Source: Chloroflexota bacterium | GTDB lineage: Bacteria > Chloroflexota > Anaerolineae > Promineifilales > Promineifilaceae | Reading direction: 5' to 3' | NCBI GenBank assembly: GCA_020628815.1 | Contig: JAHDEN010000050.1 | Coordinates: 1 to 35,557 of the forward strand | Length of the DNA stretch: 35,557 bases | Shown: in pieces, positions 8,205 through 16,818 of the stretch | How positions within the stretch are numbered: the stretch's first letter is position 1 | How the letters are laid out: each line of letters starts with the position of its first letter | Position numbers and translations under genes: made by a program | The notes under the pieces: model-generated | Told to the model about the DNA's origin: nothing | The model's database searches: none | The model's input: only the letters and a program-made list of their open reading frames with translations

Positions 8205-8501
8205 CTTCGTGTTTTCGTCTTAATCGCGCCGATTTGTTCAATTTTCCCCATAAAAACTAGAGCCTGTGGTCCTGCAATCCTATAGATTATTTGATACTAA
8301 AACTGATTGAGTTCTGCTAGATTTGCTTTATGTGAGATTTCCGTAAAGTCAGTTTTGTGTCCGAAAGTGAGCCTAGCATTTAGCACATATCCCCTGTGCT
8401 GTACAAAAGGGAATGTTCATTTCCCGATGGTAAACAGATTTTTTTACCAATGTGATGTTGTCAGAAAATTCAATCAATCAAATAGTGAAATAGGAGAAAG
8501 T
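8205..8501. other. Leader region of the first subtilase
   Basis: About 300 bases without a gene. An in-frame TTG at 8307 would extend the subtilase upstream, but the added residues look non-coding and the true start has a strong ribosome site. A short hairpin GCACA/TGTGC lies at about 8380-8400. I recognise no riboswitch or clear promoter. Confidence 0.4.
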
Positions 8502-11500
8502 ATGAGTTTTTCACAAAGTCATTCGCGTGTACTTCCACGCGCTTGGATGCTTGTTGTCGCTGTAATTGGGTTACTTTTTGTGCTCATGGCAGTGGATTCA
8601 GCAAGCTCGGCCCAGTCAGATGTAAAGAGCTACATTGTTGTAATGGAATTAGACCCCGTCATATCTTATGAGGGAGGGGTTGATAAGCTCAAAGCCACAA
8701 AGCCTGGCAAGGGTAAAAAAGTAAATCCTAACAGTGCGCACGTTCGTAAATATCAAAATCACTTGAAAAACAGCCAGCGGGAATCGATTGAGGCGGCCGG
8801 TGCTAGTGCGTCTCAACAGGTCCATAGCTACACAATCGCCCTAAACGGTTATTCGGCTCTTTTGACCGAAGACCAAGTGAAGTCGATTGAAGCGCAATCA
8901 GGAGTCTCCATGGTGATGGAAGACTACATGCGTCAAATCACAACCGAAAGCTCGCCAGCCTTTTTAGGGCTAACTGCTCCTGCGGGTGCTTGGGCAACCG
9001 GGTATGACGGTGAAGGTGTGATTATCGGTGTTATCGATAACGGTATATGGCCAGAACACCCTAGCTTTGCCGATGATGGTAGCTATTCTGATTTAGGTAT
9101 TGTTTTGGACGAGACTGTTCAATCTGCCTGTGATTTTGGTGATACGGCTCATAATCCAAATGATGTGCCATTTACCTGTAATAACAAATTGATTGGTGCG
9201 CGCCAAATGATGGCTACTTATCGTGCCATTATTGGTGCAGATGCGGACGAATTTAATTCTGCACGTGACGATGACGGACATGGAACCCACACAGCATCAA
9301 CGGCTGCTGGTAACGCCAATGTGTCTGCCACCGTTCTTGGTGTTCCTCGTGGAACAGTAACTGGTGTTGCACCAAGAGCCCGCGTGATTGCGTATAAAGG
9401 GCTTGGTAAGTTGGGAGGCTTTGGCTCGGACTTGGCTGCTGCGATTGATCAAGCCGTGGCTGACGGTGTCGATGTGATCAACTATTCTGTCGGTGGTGGC
9501 GCAAGCTTGACCGGTCCAGATGACCTTGCATATCTATTTGCGGCCGATGCTGGTGTGTTTGTGGCAACGTCTGCGGGCAATAGCGGCCCTGGCGGCGGTA
9601 CGATCGGCGGTCCGGCTTCAGTGCCTTGGGTGACCACAGTTGGTGCCAGTACACAACCGCGTGCGTTCCAAGGGTCTGCCTCTTCAAGTGCAGGATGGGA
9701 GTTTAGCGGCGCATCGATCACAGGTAGCACGGGTGAATTACCACTCGTAGATGCCGAAGATTTAGGCAACCCGCTCTGTTTGAATGGAGTGCCATTTAAT
9801 GACGACATAACCGGAAAGATTGTTTTATGTCTGCGTGGTGCTGTGGCACGCGTTGAAAAAGGATTCACCGTGTATAACGCAGGTGGTGCAGGAATGATTC
9901 TGTACAATGCAAATGACGGTCAATCTCTAAGCTCAGACGCGCATTGGCTTCCATCTGTACACATCAACAATACAGACGGATTGGTTGTTAAGGGGTATAT
10001 CGATTCTGCGGGTGCCGGGGCTGTGGCCCAAGTCAATGGTGGCGCGGCAGTCATCGTCGATGCTCCTAACATGGCTGGATTCTCATCGCGTGGTTCTAAC
10101 ACCGTTGCGGAAGACATTATCAAGCCAGATATTACGGCACCTGGTGTTCAGATTTTAGCTGGTGCATCTCCAGCACCTTATAACACCGGCTTCCCCGCTG
10201 TTCAAGGTGAGCTGTTCCAAGCTATTTCTGGTACATCGATGTCGAGCCCTCACATCGCCGGTATTTTTGCTTTAATCAAGCAAGCGCATCCAGATTGGAC
10301 CCCTGCGATGGCTAAATCAGCCATTATGACAACGGCTTATCAAGATGTGAATAAAGAAGATGGCGTCACTCCGGCCGATCCATTTGATTTTGGTGGTGGT
10401 CATGTTGATCCAGGTAGCCCGGTTCATAAAGGCTCAGCCTTCCAACCTGGCTTAGTCTACGATGCAGGTTTCCTAGACTACCTTGGATTCTTGTGTGATG
10501 CAGAGCCATCAGCTTTAAGCCCAACAACTTGCCCAGCTTTAGAATCAATTGGTGTACCTACCGATGCAAGCGATTTGAATTTGCCTTCGATTGGTATCGC
10601 GGCATTGCCCGGCAGCCAGACTGTACAACGGACAGTGACGAGCGTTGCCAAAGAAAAAGGCTGGCGTACATACAACGTTTCAGTTAATGCTCCAGCAGGC
10701 TTTGATGTGATCGTTTCACCATCTAGCTTCCGCTTGAAATCAGGTGATTCAGCTACTTATACCGTCACTATTACAAACAACGGTGGTGCTCAAATTGGTG
10801 AATGGGCCTTTGGCTCTTTGACCTGGAGCGATAAGACCGGACATTACGATGTTCGCAGTCCAATCGCGGTTAGAGCGTCACTCTTTGATGCTCCGGCCGG
10901 AATCGAAGGTGCCGGTGAGAATGGATCAGCTGGCTTCGGTGTAACTTTCGGGTATACCGGAGATTACACAGCTGCCGCACATGGCTTAGAGGCTGCAACG
11001 GTTATTTCCGACAACGTCGTGCAAGATCCTGATCAAACCTTTAATCCAGGAGATGGTTTCAGCAACTTGCACACGGTTGATGTAAGTGGCTCGGCTTACT
11101 TGCGCATTGCGATGCCGCCTGAAGCTGTACCAAATGCCGACGTGGATATCGACATCTTTGTCTTTGACCCCACAGGCTCTCTTGTTGCTCAAAGCACCAA
11201 TGGTGGCACGAACGAGCAGATTGACGTTGAGCTACCAGCTGATGGTACTTGGTTCATTTTTGTTCATGGTTGGCAAACAGCAGGTCCAGATGTCGATTAC
11301 GATCTGTATGTTTGGGATATTTCTGCCACCCCAGGTGGGAATATGTCAGTTGACTCTGCTCCGACTTCCGCTCAGATTGGTAACTCGGATACGATCAACG
11401 TAAGCTGGAATGGTGCTGCGGCCGGTGAATGGCACTTGGGAGCGGTATCACACGCTGATGGGTCTGGACTCATTGGTCTGACACTTGTTGAAGTGGACAA

Positions 11501-11507
11501 CAGATAA
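8502..11507 (+). CDS. Secreted subtilisin-like serine peptidase (S8) with I9 propeptide, PA domain and C-terminal PPC-like domain
   Basis: The start ATG at 8502 is chosen for its ribosome site (TAGGAGAAAG) and the signal peptide that follows (hydrophobic about residues 15-30, cleavage near SSAQS); the protein is then 1,001 residues. An I9-type propeptide covers about 40-145. The catalytic triad is Asp179 (GVIDNGIWPEHP), His260 (DGHGTHTAS) and Ser579 (SGTSMSSPHIAG). A protease-associated (PA) domain is inserted between His and Ser (about 420-520), as in cucumisin-like subtilases, followed by an Fn3-like domain (about 700-790) and a pre-peptidase C-terminal type beta-sandwich (about 845-930, DIDIFVFDPTGSLVAQS…GTWFIFVHG). 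It should be a broad-specificity extracellular endopeptidase. It is flanked by hairpins on both sides, so it may be transcribed alone. Confidence 0.94.
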   Translation: MSFSQSHSRVLPRAWMLVVAVIGLLFVLMAVDSASSAQSDVKSYIVVMELDPVISYEGGVDKLKATKPGKGKKVNPNSAHVRKYQNHLKNSQRESIEAAGASASQQVHSYTIALNGYSALLTEDQVKSIEAQSGVSMVMEDYMRQITTESSPAFLGLTAPAGAWATGYDGEGVIIGVIDNGIWPEHPSFADDGSYSDLGIVLDETVQSACDFGDTAHNPNDVPFTCNNKLIGARQMMATYRAIIGADADEFNSARDDDGHGTHTASTAAGNANVSATVLGVPRGTVTGVAPRARVIAYKGLGKLGGFGSDLAAAIDQAVADGVDVINYSVGGGASLTGPDDLAYLFAADAGVFVATSAGNSGPGGGTIGGPASVPWVTTVGASTQPRAFQGSASSSAGWEFSGASITGSTGELPLVDAEDLGNPLCLNGVPFNDDITGKIVLCLRGAVARVEKGFTVYNAGGAGMILYNANDGQSLSSDAHWLPSVHINNTDGLVVKGYIDSAGAGAVAQVNGGAAVIVDAPNMAGFSSRGSNTVAEDIIKPDITAPGVQILAGASPAPYNTGFPAVQGELFQAISGTSMSSPHIAGIFALIKQAHPDWTPAMAKSAIMTTAYQDVNKEDGVTPADPFDFGGGHVDPGSPVHKGSAFQPGLVYDAGFLDYLGFLCDAEPSALSPTTCPALESIGVPTDASDLNLPSIGIAALPGSQTVQRTVTSVAKEKGWRTYNVSVNAPAGFDVIVSPSSFRLKSGDSATYTVTITNNGGAQIGEWAFGSLTWSDKTGHYDVRSPIAVRASLFDAPAGIEGAGENGSAGFGVTFGYTGDYTAAAHGLEAATVISDNVVQDPDQTFNPGDGFSNLHTVDVSGSAYLRIAMPPEAVPNADVDIDIFVFDPTGSLVAQSTNGGTNEQIDVELPADGTWFIFVHGWQTAGPDVDYDLYVWDISATPGGNMSVDSAPTSAQIGNSDTINVSWNGAAAGEWHLGAVSHADGSGLIGLTLVEVDNR

Positions 11508-11558
11508 TTAGATCGGTTTTTGAAGCTTGCTTAAGCTGAGAAGACCGTGATTTGAAAT

Positions 11559-11598
11559 AAAAGTCGGCCGTAAATAAGTTTGTTTGCGGCCGACTTTT
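11559..11598 (+). terminator. Intrinsic terminator built on CGGCCG
   Basis: AAAAGTCGGCCG (11559-11570) pairs perfectly with CGGCCGACTTTT (11587-11598). The loop is 16 bases and the stem ends in T residues. It lies about 50 bases after the first subtilase stop, and both stem arms contain the window-wide CGGCCG palindrome. Confidence 0.85.
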
Positions 11599-11660
11599 GA
11601 AGTTCTTTAAGACTGGGTATGGAGCCGGATTTTTAACAAATCATCGAAGGAAACATCACA

Positions 11661-14600
11661 ATGCTCAAAAAATATTTGTTTTTAGCTTGCATTTCAATTT
11701 TGGGGGTATTCATTCTATTTTCGTCTGGTAGCTCTAATATTTTAGAAGCCCAAAGCGAAGGTGCTGAAATTAGGCTCAAAGGATATCAATTTAATCCTAC
11801 TAAGAATGAAACCGTTAATTTGCCGGCCGGATTAACCGTCTCCGAGCTGGCACAGGGTGCAAATGGATACTACATCGTCCAATTTGGTGGCCCTGTACAA
11901 GCCTCATGGAAGGCGGCCGTTGCAGCTGAGGGTGGCGAGCTTTTAGAATATATCCCTGATTTTGCCTTTAAAGTTCGCATGAACCCTGCACAAGCGGCCA
12001 GGGTGGCGGATCTTAACATGGTGAGCTATACGGGCGTTTATCAGCCAGCATTCAAAATTAGCCCAGATTTAAAAGCCAGCCCGGGACTCTATCGGATTCG
12101 GGTTGAACGGGGTGTCAGTGCTGGGCAGGCGCGTGCTGCGATTGCACAAAGTGGTGCAACTGTGCTCGGCCGTGATGGTCAATATATAACCGTGGGGGCA
12201 GATGCGGCTCAGATAGAAGCGATTGCCCGCGTAACAGATGTGGCTTGGATCGAGAATTTTGATCTTAAGGAGCTGCACAATGACAGCGGTGCGGGTGTGA
12301 TTGTGGGGGGCAATGCGGCTAATGCAAATGGATACGATGGATCAACACAGATTGCGGCCGTAGCTGACACCGGGATTGGTGATGGGACTACTTCAGGCGC
12401 CCACCGAGATATCCCAGCTAACCGTGTGGTTTCAGTTTACAACTGGCCAGGTGTGACCGATATTTGTTTCCAAAACATTATTGATGATGGTGCGATAGAC
12501 GTTGATAGTGCCCATGGAACCCACGTTTCAGGTTCTGTATTAAGCGATGGTGGGGTAAACGGCATCGGCCGGGGAACTGCACCAGCGGCTAAGTTGGTTT
12601 TCCAAGCAACTGAAAACTTTGCCATTATCTCGAACTATTGCCAAATTGTGGCCGGTTTCCCTGCCAACGGTTACTTTTTAACCGGCCTGCCAGACGATCT
12701 CAACAATCTTTATCAGCAGGCATACAACGATGGGGCTCGTATTCATGCGAACTCATGGGGCAGCAGCCAAGCGGGTGTTTACACCGCAAACAGCGCCCAG
12801 ACCGATGAATTTATCTGGAACAACCCGGATATGACAATTACATTTTCGGCCGGTAATGCGGGTGAAGATGCTAATAGTAACGGGGTTGTTGATAATGACT
12901 CTATTGGTTCACCTGCAACTGCGAAAAATACAATCACAGTTGGAGCCAGCGAAAACGAACGGCCGGATAACTTTGCTTGTGACACAGGCTTAAGCTACAC
13001 ATCGAGTGATGCGTACCAATCTGGTCAAACATGTAATAGCATGGGCGGCACCAATATTTTGGGTACGGCCGGGCAAAGATGGGGCTTTAATGCGGCACCG
13101 TTGAACAATGACCCATCTGCCGGAAATATGGAGCAAATGGCCCCATTCTCGAGCCGTGGTCCAACTGATGACGGCCGGATCAAGCCAGACATCGTTGCGC
13201 CTGGAACTTGGATTTTGTCTACTTTTTCTGATTTGTATCAGCAAGAGTACGATAGCCAAGTTAATCCACAAACGGGCGGATCGCAATATGATGGTTGGGG
13301 AATGCCCTATAACGGTTTTTACAAGTACATGGGCGGTACGTCTATGTCTAATCCGATCGCGGCCGGTGGTGCAACGGTGGTCCGTGACTACTATCAAAAA
13401 GCACATAGCCATAGCGCCAGTGCGGCATTGGTTAAGGCCACTTTAATCAATTCAGCCGTTGATTTAATGGATGAGAATAATGATGGCTCGAATGACAATG
13501 ATTTTCCGATCCCGAATGTTCATGAAGGTTGGGGGCGTATTGATGTAGCCAAAGCGACCGATGGGTCGTTGATATTCGATGACAACGCTGGTGGCATTGG
13601 TACTGGGAACAGCGCCAGCTATCAATACAACGTGAGCACGGCCGGAGATGTGTTCAAGGTATCTTTGGTATGGAGCGACTTTCCATCAACTGAAGCAGCT
13701 GCTCAAAACTTGGTAAATGACCTTGATTTAATTGTGACCGCACCGGGTGGTGCTCAATATCGCGGCAATGTGTTTAGTAACGGCTGGTCACAAACAGGGG
13801 GCAGCTTAGATCGGGTAAACAATGTTGAAAATGTTTATGTTCAATCTGCTGCGGCCGGTACATGGACTGTGCAAGTTAGTGGCTTTAATGTGCCAAATGG
13901 ACCTCAGCCGTTTGCGATTGTGGTCGATGGAACATTCGGCCCAGCTGGACCAACACCAACTCCCACAAACACCTCGGTTCCAACGAATACACCAATCCCC
14001 ACAAATACACCTGTACCCACGAACACACCGATTCCTACCAATACACCTCCACCCGCATCTACGATGCATATTGGGGATATTGACGGTGCCGCAGTTAGTT
14101 CCGGCCGGAATTGGAGCGGGCGTGTAACCCTAACCGTACATGATTCGAATGAGAATCCAGTCTCTGGCGCAACTGTTAGTGGCACTTGGACTGGGGATTT
14201 CAATGGCTCTGGCAGCTGTACAACAGGCGGATCTGGAACTTGTCAGATTGATTCTGGATCTATCCGTAAAAAAGGGACAACCAGTATGACCTTTACGGTC
14301 GGAAACGTGACTCACGCTAGCTTAAGCTATGCAAGTGGTGACAATCATGACCCTGACGGCAGCAGCAGCGGTTATGCGATCCAAATCAATAAGGATGGCA
14401 CAACGACGAACCCTGGTGGCGGCAATCCTACGGCGACCCCGACCCCTGGGCCAACGGCAACACCGGGGCAAACCACGGCCGTTCATTCTCACAGTTTGAC
14501 AGGCGTTGGCACTCCCGGAAATCGTAACCGTTGGACGGCCAATGTGACAATCACGATTTTTGACAATACGGAAAGCCCGGTTTCAGGTGCCACAGTGAAC

Positions 14601-14795
14601 GGCTCTTGGAGCAATGGTACAAGCGGTGGCGCAACCTGTGTGACCAATGGCAGCGGGCAATGTTCTGTGTCTAAATCGAACCTGAAAGGGAACGTTGGCT
14701 CTGTAAGTTTTACAGTGACCGGGGTTTCTGGCACAGGCCTTACTTATGACTCAGGCGCTAACGAACAGGCCTCAATTACAGTTTCTAAACCCTAA
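11661..14795 (+). CDS. Secreted subtilisin-like serine peptidase (S8) with Thr/Pro linkers and two C-terminal Ig-like domains
   Basis: A 1,044-residue protein starting at an ATG with AAGGA eleven bases upstream. It has a signal peptide (hydrophobic about residues 5-20) and a propeptide region to about 210. The triad is Asp236 (AVADTGIGDG), His285 (DSAHGTHVSG) and Ser561 (GGTSMSNPIAAG). A beta-sandwich of the proprotein-convertase kind follows (about 640-755, SLVWSDFPS…GTWTVQVSGF). A PTNTP-rich linker (about 765-800) leads to two related Ig-like domains, about 802-912 and 940-1044, joined by a second Thr/Pro/Gly linker. Both carry PVSGATV, a W and two Cys. Linkers of this type are common in Chloroflexota surface proteins. 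It differs in architecture from the preceding subtilase, so it is not a simple tandem duplicate. Confidence 0.93.
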   Translation: MLKKYLFLACISILGVFILFSSGSSNILEAQSEGAEIRLKGYQFNPTKNETVNLPAGLTVSELAQGANGYYIVQFGGPVQASWKAAVAAEGGELLEYIPDFAFKVRMNPAQAARVADLNMVSYTGVYQPAFKISPDLKASPGLYRIRVERGVSAGQARAAIAQSGATVLGRDGQYITVGADAAQIEAIARVTDVAWIENFDLKELHNDSGAGVIVGGNAANANGYDGSTQIAAVADTGIGDGTTSGAHRDIPANRVVSVYNWPGVTDICFQNIIDDGAIDVDSAHGTHVSGSVLSDGGVNGIGRGTAPAAKLVFQATENFAIISNYCQIVAGFPANGYFLTGLPDDLNNLYQQAYNDGARIHANSWGSSQAGVYTANSAQTDEFIWNNPDMTITFSAGNAGEDANSNGVVDNDSIGSPATAKNTITVGASENERPDNFACDTGLSYTSSDAYQSGQTCNSMGGTNILGTAGQRWGFNAAPLNNDPSAGNMEQMAPFSSRGPTDDGRIKPDIVAPGTWILSTFSDLYQQEYDSQVNPQTGGSQYDGWGMPYNGFYKYMGGTSMSNPIAAGGATVVRDYYQKAHSHSASAALVKATLINSAVDLMDENNDGSNDNDFPIPNVHEGWGRIDVAKATDGSLIFDDNAGGIGTGNSASYQYNVSTAGDVFKVSLVWSDFPSTEAAAQNLVNDLDLIVTAPGGAQYRGNVFSNGWSQTGGSLDRVNNVENVYVQSAAAGTWTVQVSGFNVPNGPQPFAIVVDGTFGPAGPTPTPTNTSVPTNTPIPTNTPVPTNTPIPTNTPPPASTMHIGDIDGAAVSSGRNWSGRVTLTVHDSNENPVSGATVSGTWTGDFNGSGSCTTGGSGTCQIDSGSIRKKGTTSMTFTVGNVTHASLSYASGDNHDPDGSSSGYAIQINKDGTTTNPGGGNPTATPTPGPTATPGQTTAVHSHSLTGVGTPGNRNRWTANVTITIFDNTESPVSGATVNGSWSNGTSGGATCVTNGSGQCSVSKSNLKGNVGSVSFTVTGVSGTGLTYDSGANEQASITVSKP
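13950..14056 (+). repeat. Thr/Pro-rich low-complexity linker repeat
   Basis: Degenerate 18-base units coding for the motif PTNTP(I/V) repeat about five times between the catalytic part and the first Ig-like domain. It is probably a flexible, possibly O-glycosylated spacer. Confidence 0.8.
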
Positions 14796-14830
14796 TCTAA
14801 GTAGTTTAGGTTAAGAGTTCGCAATAATGT

Positions 14831-14868
14831 ATTCCGGCCGGATATAGGTTTATCCAGCCGGAATTTTT
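14831..14868 (+). terminator. Intrinsic terminator of the second subtilase
   Basis: ATTCCGGC and GGATA on the left pair with TATCC and GCCGGAAT on the right (14831-14864), with one internal C/A mismatch, followed by TTTTT. It begins about 35 bases after the stop codon. Confidence 0.85.
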
Positions 14869-15095
14869 AGCTTAATGCGCCATTTGCAAGAGGCCAAGAA
14901 AGTTAATCCCATTGAGTTTGAGGTTAGCTTTTTGGAAAATCCGATCATCTGTGTCAGAATTTATCAAGTTCGTTGTTAATTTTTGATGGATGGGAAATAT
15001 GCAGTCAGTTATGCTGTTCAGCAATCGTCATTCAACAAAAATTTAACTTAAACCGATCGGCTGGTAAATCGGGACGATTGGTCATCTTAAAAAAT

Positions 15096-15131
15096 AACGG
15101 CCGAACTTGAAATCAAGTTCGGCCGTTTTAT
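15096..15131 (+). terminator. Perfect terminator-like hairpin directly upstream of xpt
   Basis: AACGGCCGAACTTGA (15096-15110) pairs perfectly with TCAAGTTCGGCCGTT (15113-15127), then TTTATATTTTG. The T-tract ends about 15 bases before the xpt ATG. The second subtilase already has its own terminator 230 bases upstream, so this could be an attenuator of xpt rather than a gene-end terminator. Confidence 0.8.
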
Positions 15132-15147
15132 ATTTTGTTAAATCTCT

Positions 15148-15723
15148 ATGGAAGCACTCGTACAAAAAATCAAATCGGCTGGAACGTATGTTGGGGGCGG
15201 GATAGTAAAAGTAGATTCATTTTTGAATCATCAGATCGATTCAGAGCTTATGCTGGGCATCGGCTCTGCATTCGCTGAGTTTTTCGCGGCAACTGAGCCA
15301 ACTGTGATATTAACGGCCGAGTCTTCTGGCATTCCGCCAGCGCTCATGACCGGGGTCAAAATGGGGCTCCCGGTTGTGTATGCCCGTAAAAAAGAGCCGC
15401 TCACGATGTCGAAAAAGGTTTATTATGCAGAAGCCCCCAGCCGCACAAAAGGAGGAAACGTTCCTTTAATTGTATCCCCCGACTATCTGCCATCAGACGC
15501 ACGAGTTTTGCTGATCGATGACTTTTTGGCAACCGGATTAACGGCCGTGGCGATGATCGATATCGTTCGTCAGTCAGGTGCTAAGCTTGTGGGTGTAGGC
15601 TGTGTGGTAGAGAAAACGTTTGAAGACGGGCGTGATCAAATCGCACAGGTTTTTGATGGCCCGATTCACTCCCTTGCTAAAATCAGCTTGCACGAAGATG
15701 ATTCAATCACCGTTACTTCGTAA
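15148..15723 (+). CDS. xpt: Xanthine phosphoribosyltransferase
   Basis: Converts xanthine and PRPP to XMP in purine salvage (EC 2.4.2.22), in the cytosol. The 191 residues match the Bacillus-type Xpt along the whole length: MEAL start, KVDSFLNHQID (21-31), ESSGI (58-62), MTG.K.G.PVV.ARK and the PRPP-binding loop VLLIDDFLATG (120-130), then VGVGCVVEKTFEDGRD. The start is fixed by homology, because no ribosome site is visible before the ATG (only AAATCTCT). In many bacteria xpt is under a purine riboswitch; here I see no aptamer but a strong terminator hairpin just upstream. It is separated by 38 bases from the next gene. Confidence 0.96.
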   Translation: MEALVQKIKSAGTYVGGGIVKVDSFLNHQIDSELMLGIGSAFAEFFAATEPTVILTAESSGIPPALMTGVKMGLPVVYARKKEPLTMSKKVYYAEAPSRTKGGNVPLIVSPDYLPSDARVLLIDDFLATGLTAVAMIDIVRQSGAKLVGVGCVVEKTFEDGRDQIAQVFDGPIHSLAKISLHEDDSITVTS

Positions 15724-15725
15724 CA

Positions 15726-15756
15726 TTGTCAGTGCTTGCGCTAAATAAACTATTCT
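15726..15756 (+). promoter_or_regulatory. Possible promoter giving a leaderless mutarotase mRNA
   Basis: TTGTCA (15726-15731) and TATTCT (15751-15756) are separated by 19 bases. Transcription would begin about 6-7 bases after the -10 box, at the ATG at 15762, which has no Shine-Dalgarno sequence. The spacer is long, so confidence is modest. Confidence 0.35.
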
Positions 15757-15761
15757 AAAAG

Positions 15762-16592
15762 ATGACCCAATTTTCAAAAATCGAACTTAACTATCACGAC
15801 TCAAAAGCCTCAGTGGTCCCGCATGGGGCGCATGTGCTCGATTACCATCCGGCCGGTCAGCCCCCTGTATTGTGGACCAGCCAGCTCGCCTTATTCCAAG
15901 ATGGTAAAGCGATTCGGGGTGGGGTTCCGGTGATTTGGCCGTGGTTTGGTAGCCATCCTACAGATGCTGAAAAATCATCTCACGGAGTGGCGAGAAATAT
16001 GGCTTGGCAAGTGCTTGGCGTAACTGAGTCGGCCGCGTCTTTCTCGCTTTTACCTGCCAGTGAAAATAGCCATCCCTTGGTAGACGGCCGGTTTGAATGC
16101 CAATTAGACGTGATTTTAGATGAAGCCTTGACCGTTAAGCTCACAACAAAAAATGTGGGAGACTCTCCCTTTAAAATGACGGCCGCGTTGCACTCCTACT
16201 TCCATGTGGGCGATGCAACTCAGATCGCTATCAAAGGGCTCGATGGGCGCACCTACATCGACCAGCTTGACTCGAATCAGCGTAAACTTCAACAAGGACC
16301 AATTCAAATCGATCAAGAGGTTGACCGTATCTATATCAACTCTACCGATACGGTAGAGATTCATGATCCAGTTTTGGGTCGCGTCATTGAAATCCAGAAA
16401 GAAGGTAGTTTGTCTACCGTGGTTTGGAACCCTTGGATTGAAAAATCAAAACGGATGGCTGATTTTGGAGAGCAAGAATATTTGGAGATGGTTTGTGTTG
16501 AAACATGTAATGCGGCCGATGATCAGCGCACACTGGTACCCGCTGAGCAGCACAGTTTGCTGACGCGAATTTTTTCTCGGCCGAATGATTAA
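15762..16592 (+). CDS. D-hexose-6-phosphate mutarotase (YeaD-like, aldose 1-epimerase fold)
   Basis: Predicted glucose-6-phosphate 1-epimerase (EC 5.1.3.15), interconverting alpha and beta anomers of hexose 6-phosphates in the cytosol. The 276 residues show the family's signatures in order: GGVPVIWPWFGSHP (53-66), SSHGVARNMAW with the phosphate/substrate residues His74 and Arg78, the catalytic His in LHSYFHVGD (about 144), WNPW and the late acidic residue in EYLEMVCVETCNA. The length matches YeaD. It follows xpt by 38 bases but may have its own promoter. It ends before a large hairpin of the repeated AGACCAGTCAGGTTT type. Confidence 0.92.
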   Translation: MTQFSKIELNYHDSKASVVPHGAHVLDYHPAGQPPVLWTSQLALFQDGKAIRGGVPVIWPWFGSHPTDAEKSSHGVARNMAWQVLGVTESAASFSLLPASENSHPLVDGRFECQLDVILDEALTVKLTTKNVGDSPFKMTAALHSYFHVGDATQIAIKGLDGRTYIDQLDSNQRKLQQGPIQIDQEVDRIYINSTDTVEIHDPVLGRVIEIQKEGSLSTVVWNPWIEKSKRMADFGEQEYLEMVCVETCNAADDQRTLVPAEQHSLLTRIFSRPND

Positions 16593-16607
16593 CTGATGTT
16601 ACGCGCT

Positions 16608-16676
16608 AGACCAGTCAGGTTTCCGATTCTCTCTGGTTTTTAACTCGGTTGTTTGTAAAAACCTGACTGGTCTTTG
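16608..16676 (+). terminator. Long-loop palindromic hairpin, copy 1 of a repeated element
   Basis: AGACCAGTCAGGTTT (16608-16622) pairs perfectly with AAACCTGACTGGTCT (16659-16673), followed by TTG. The loop is 36 bases. The same 15-base arms occur at 22489-22554 with a different loop. It sits just after the mutarotase stop, so it probably terminates transcription. Confidence 0.75.
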
Positions 16677-16818
16677 TCGGGAAAGTGCGTAAGGTGAATG
16701 ATTAAAGTTAAATTGGCAGCAACCTGAGCTGTTTTGAGACAAAAAGGGGGCTGAGACGTACTGTTTTTCGTGACTTGAAAGCAGATTCTATTGACAAACA
16801 AAATGGAGAGGCTAAAAA

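Larger units (their letters stand above)
14796..15147. other. Intergenic region and possible leader of xpt
   Basis: About 350 bases with no gene. It holds the terminator of the second subtilase (14831-14868) and a second perfect terminator hairpin against the xpt start (15096-15131). Between them is AT-rich sequence with no recognisable purine aptamer. Confidence 0.6.

Noticed and set aside
8307..8501. Upstream extension of the first subtilase from a TTG
   Set aside because: The ATG at 8502 has a strong ribosome site and is followed at once by a signal peptide; the extra residues would mask it.
9482..9907. 141-codon minus-strand ORF inside the first subtilase
   Set aside because: Antisense shadow of the PA-domain region; proline- and alanine-rich from complementary codons, with no ribosome site.
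12990..13412. 140-codon minus-strand ORF inside the second subtilase
   Set aside because: Antisense shadow of the catalytic region around Ser561.
14870..15095. Purine riboswitch upstream of xpt
   Set aside because: I could not find the conserved purine-aptamer core or its paired loops; only the terminator-like hairpin is clear.
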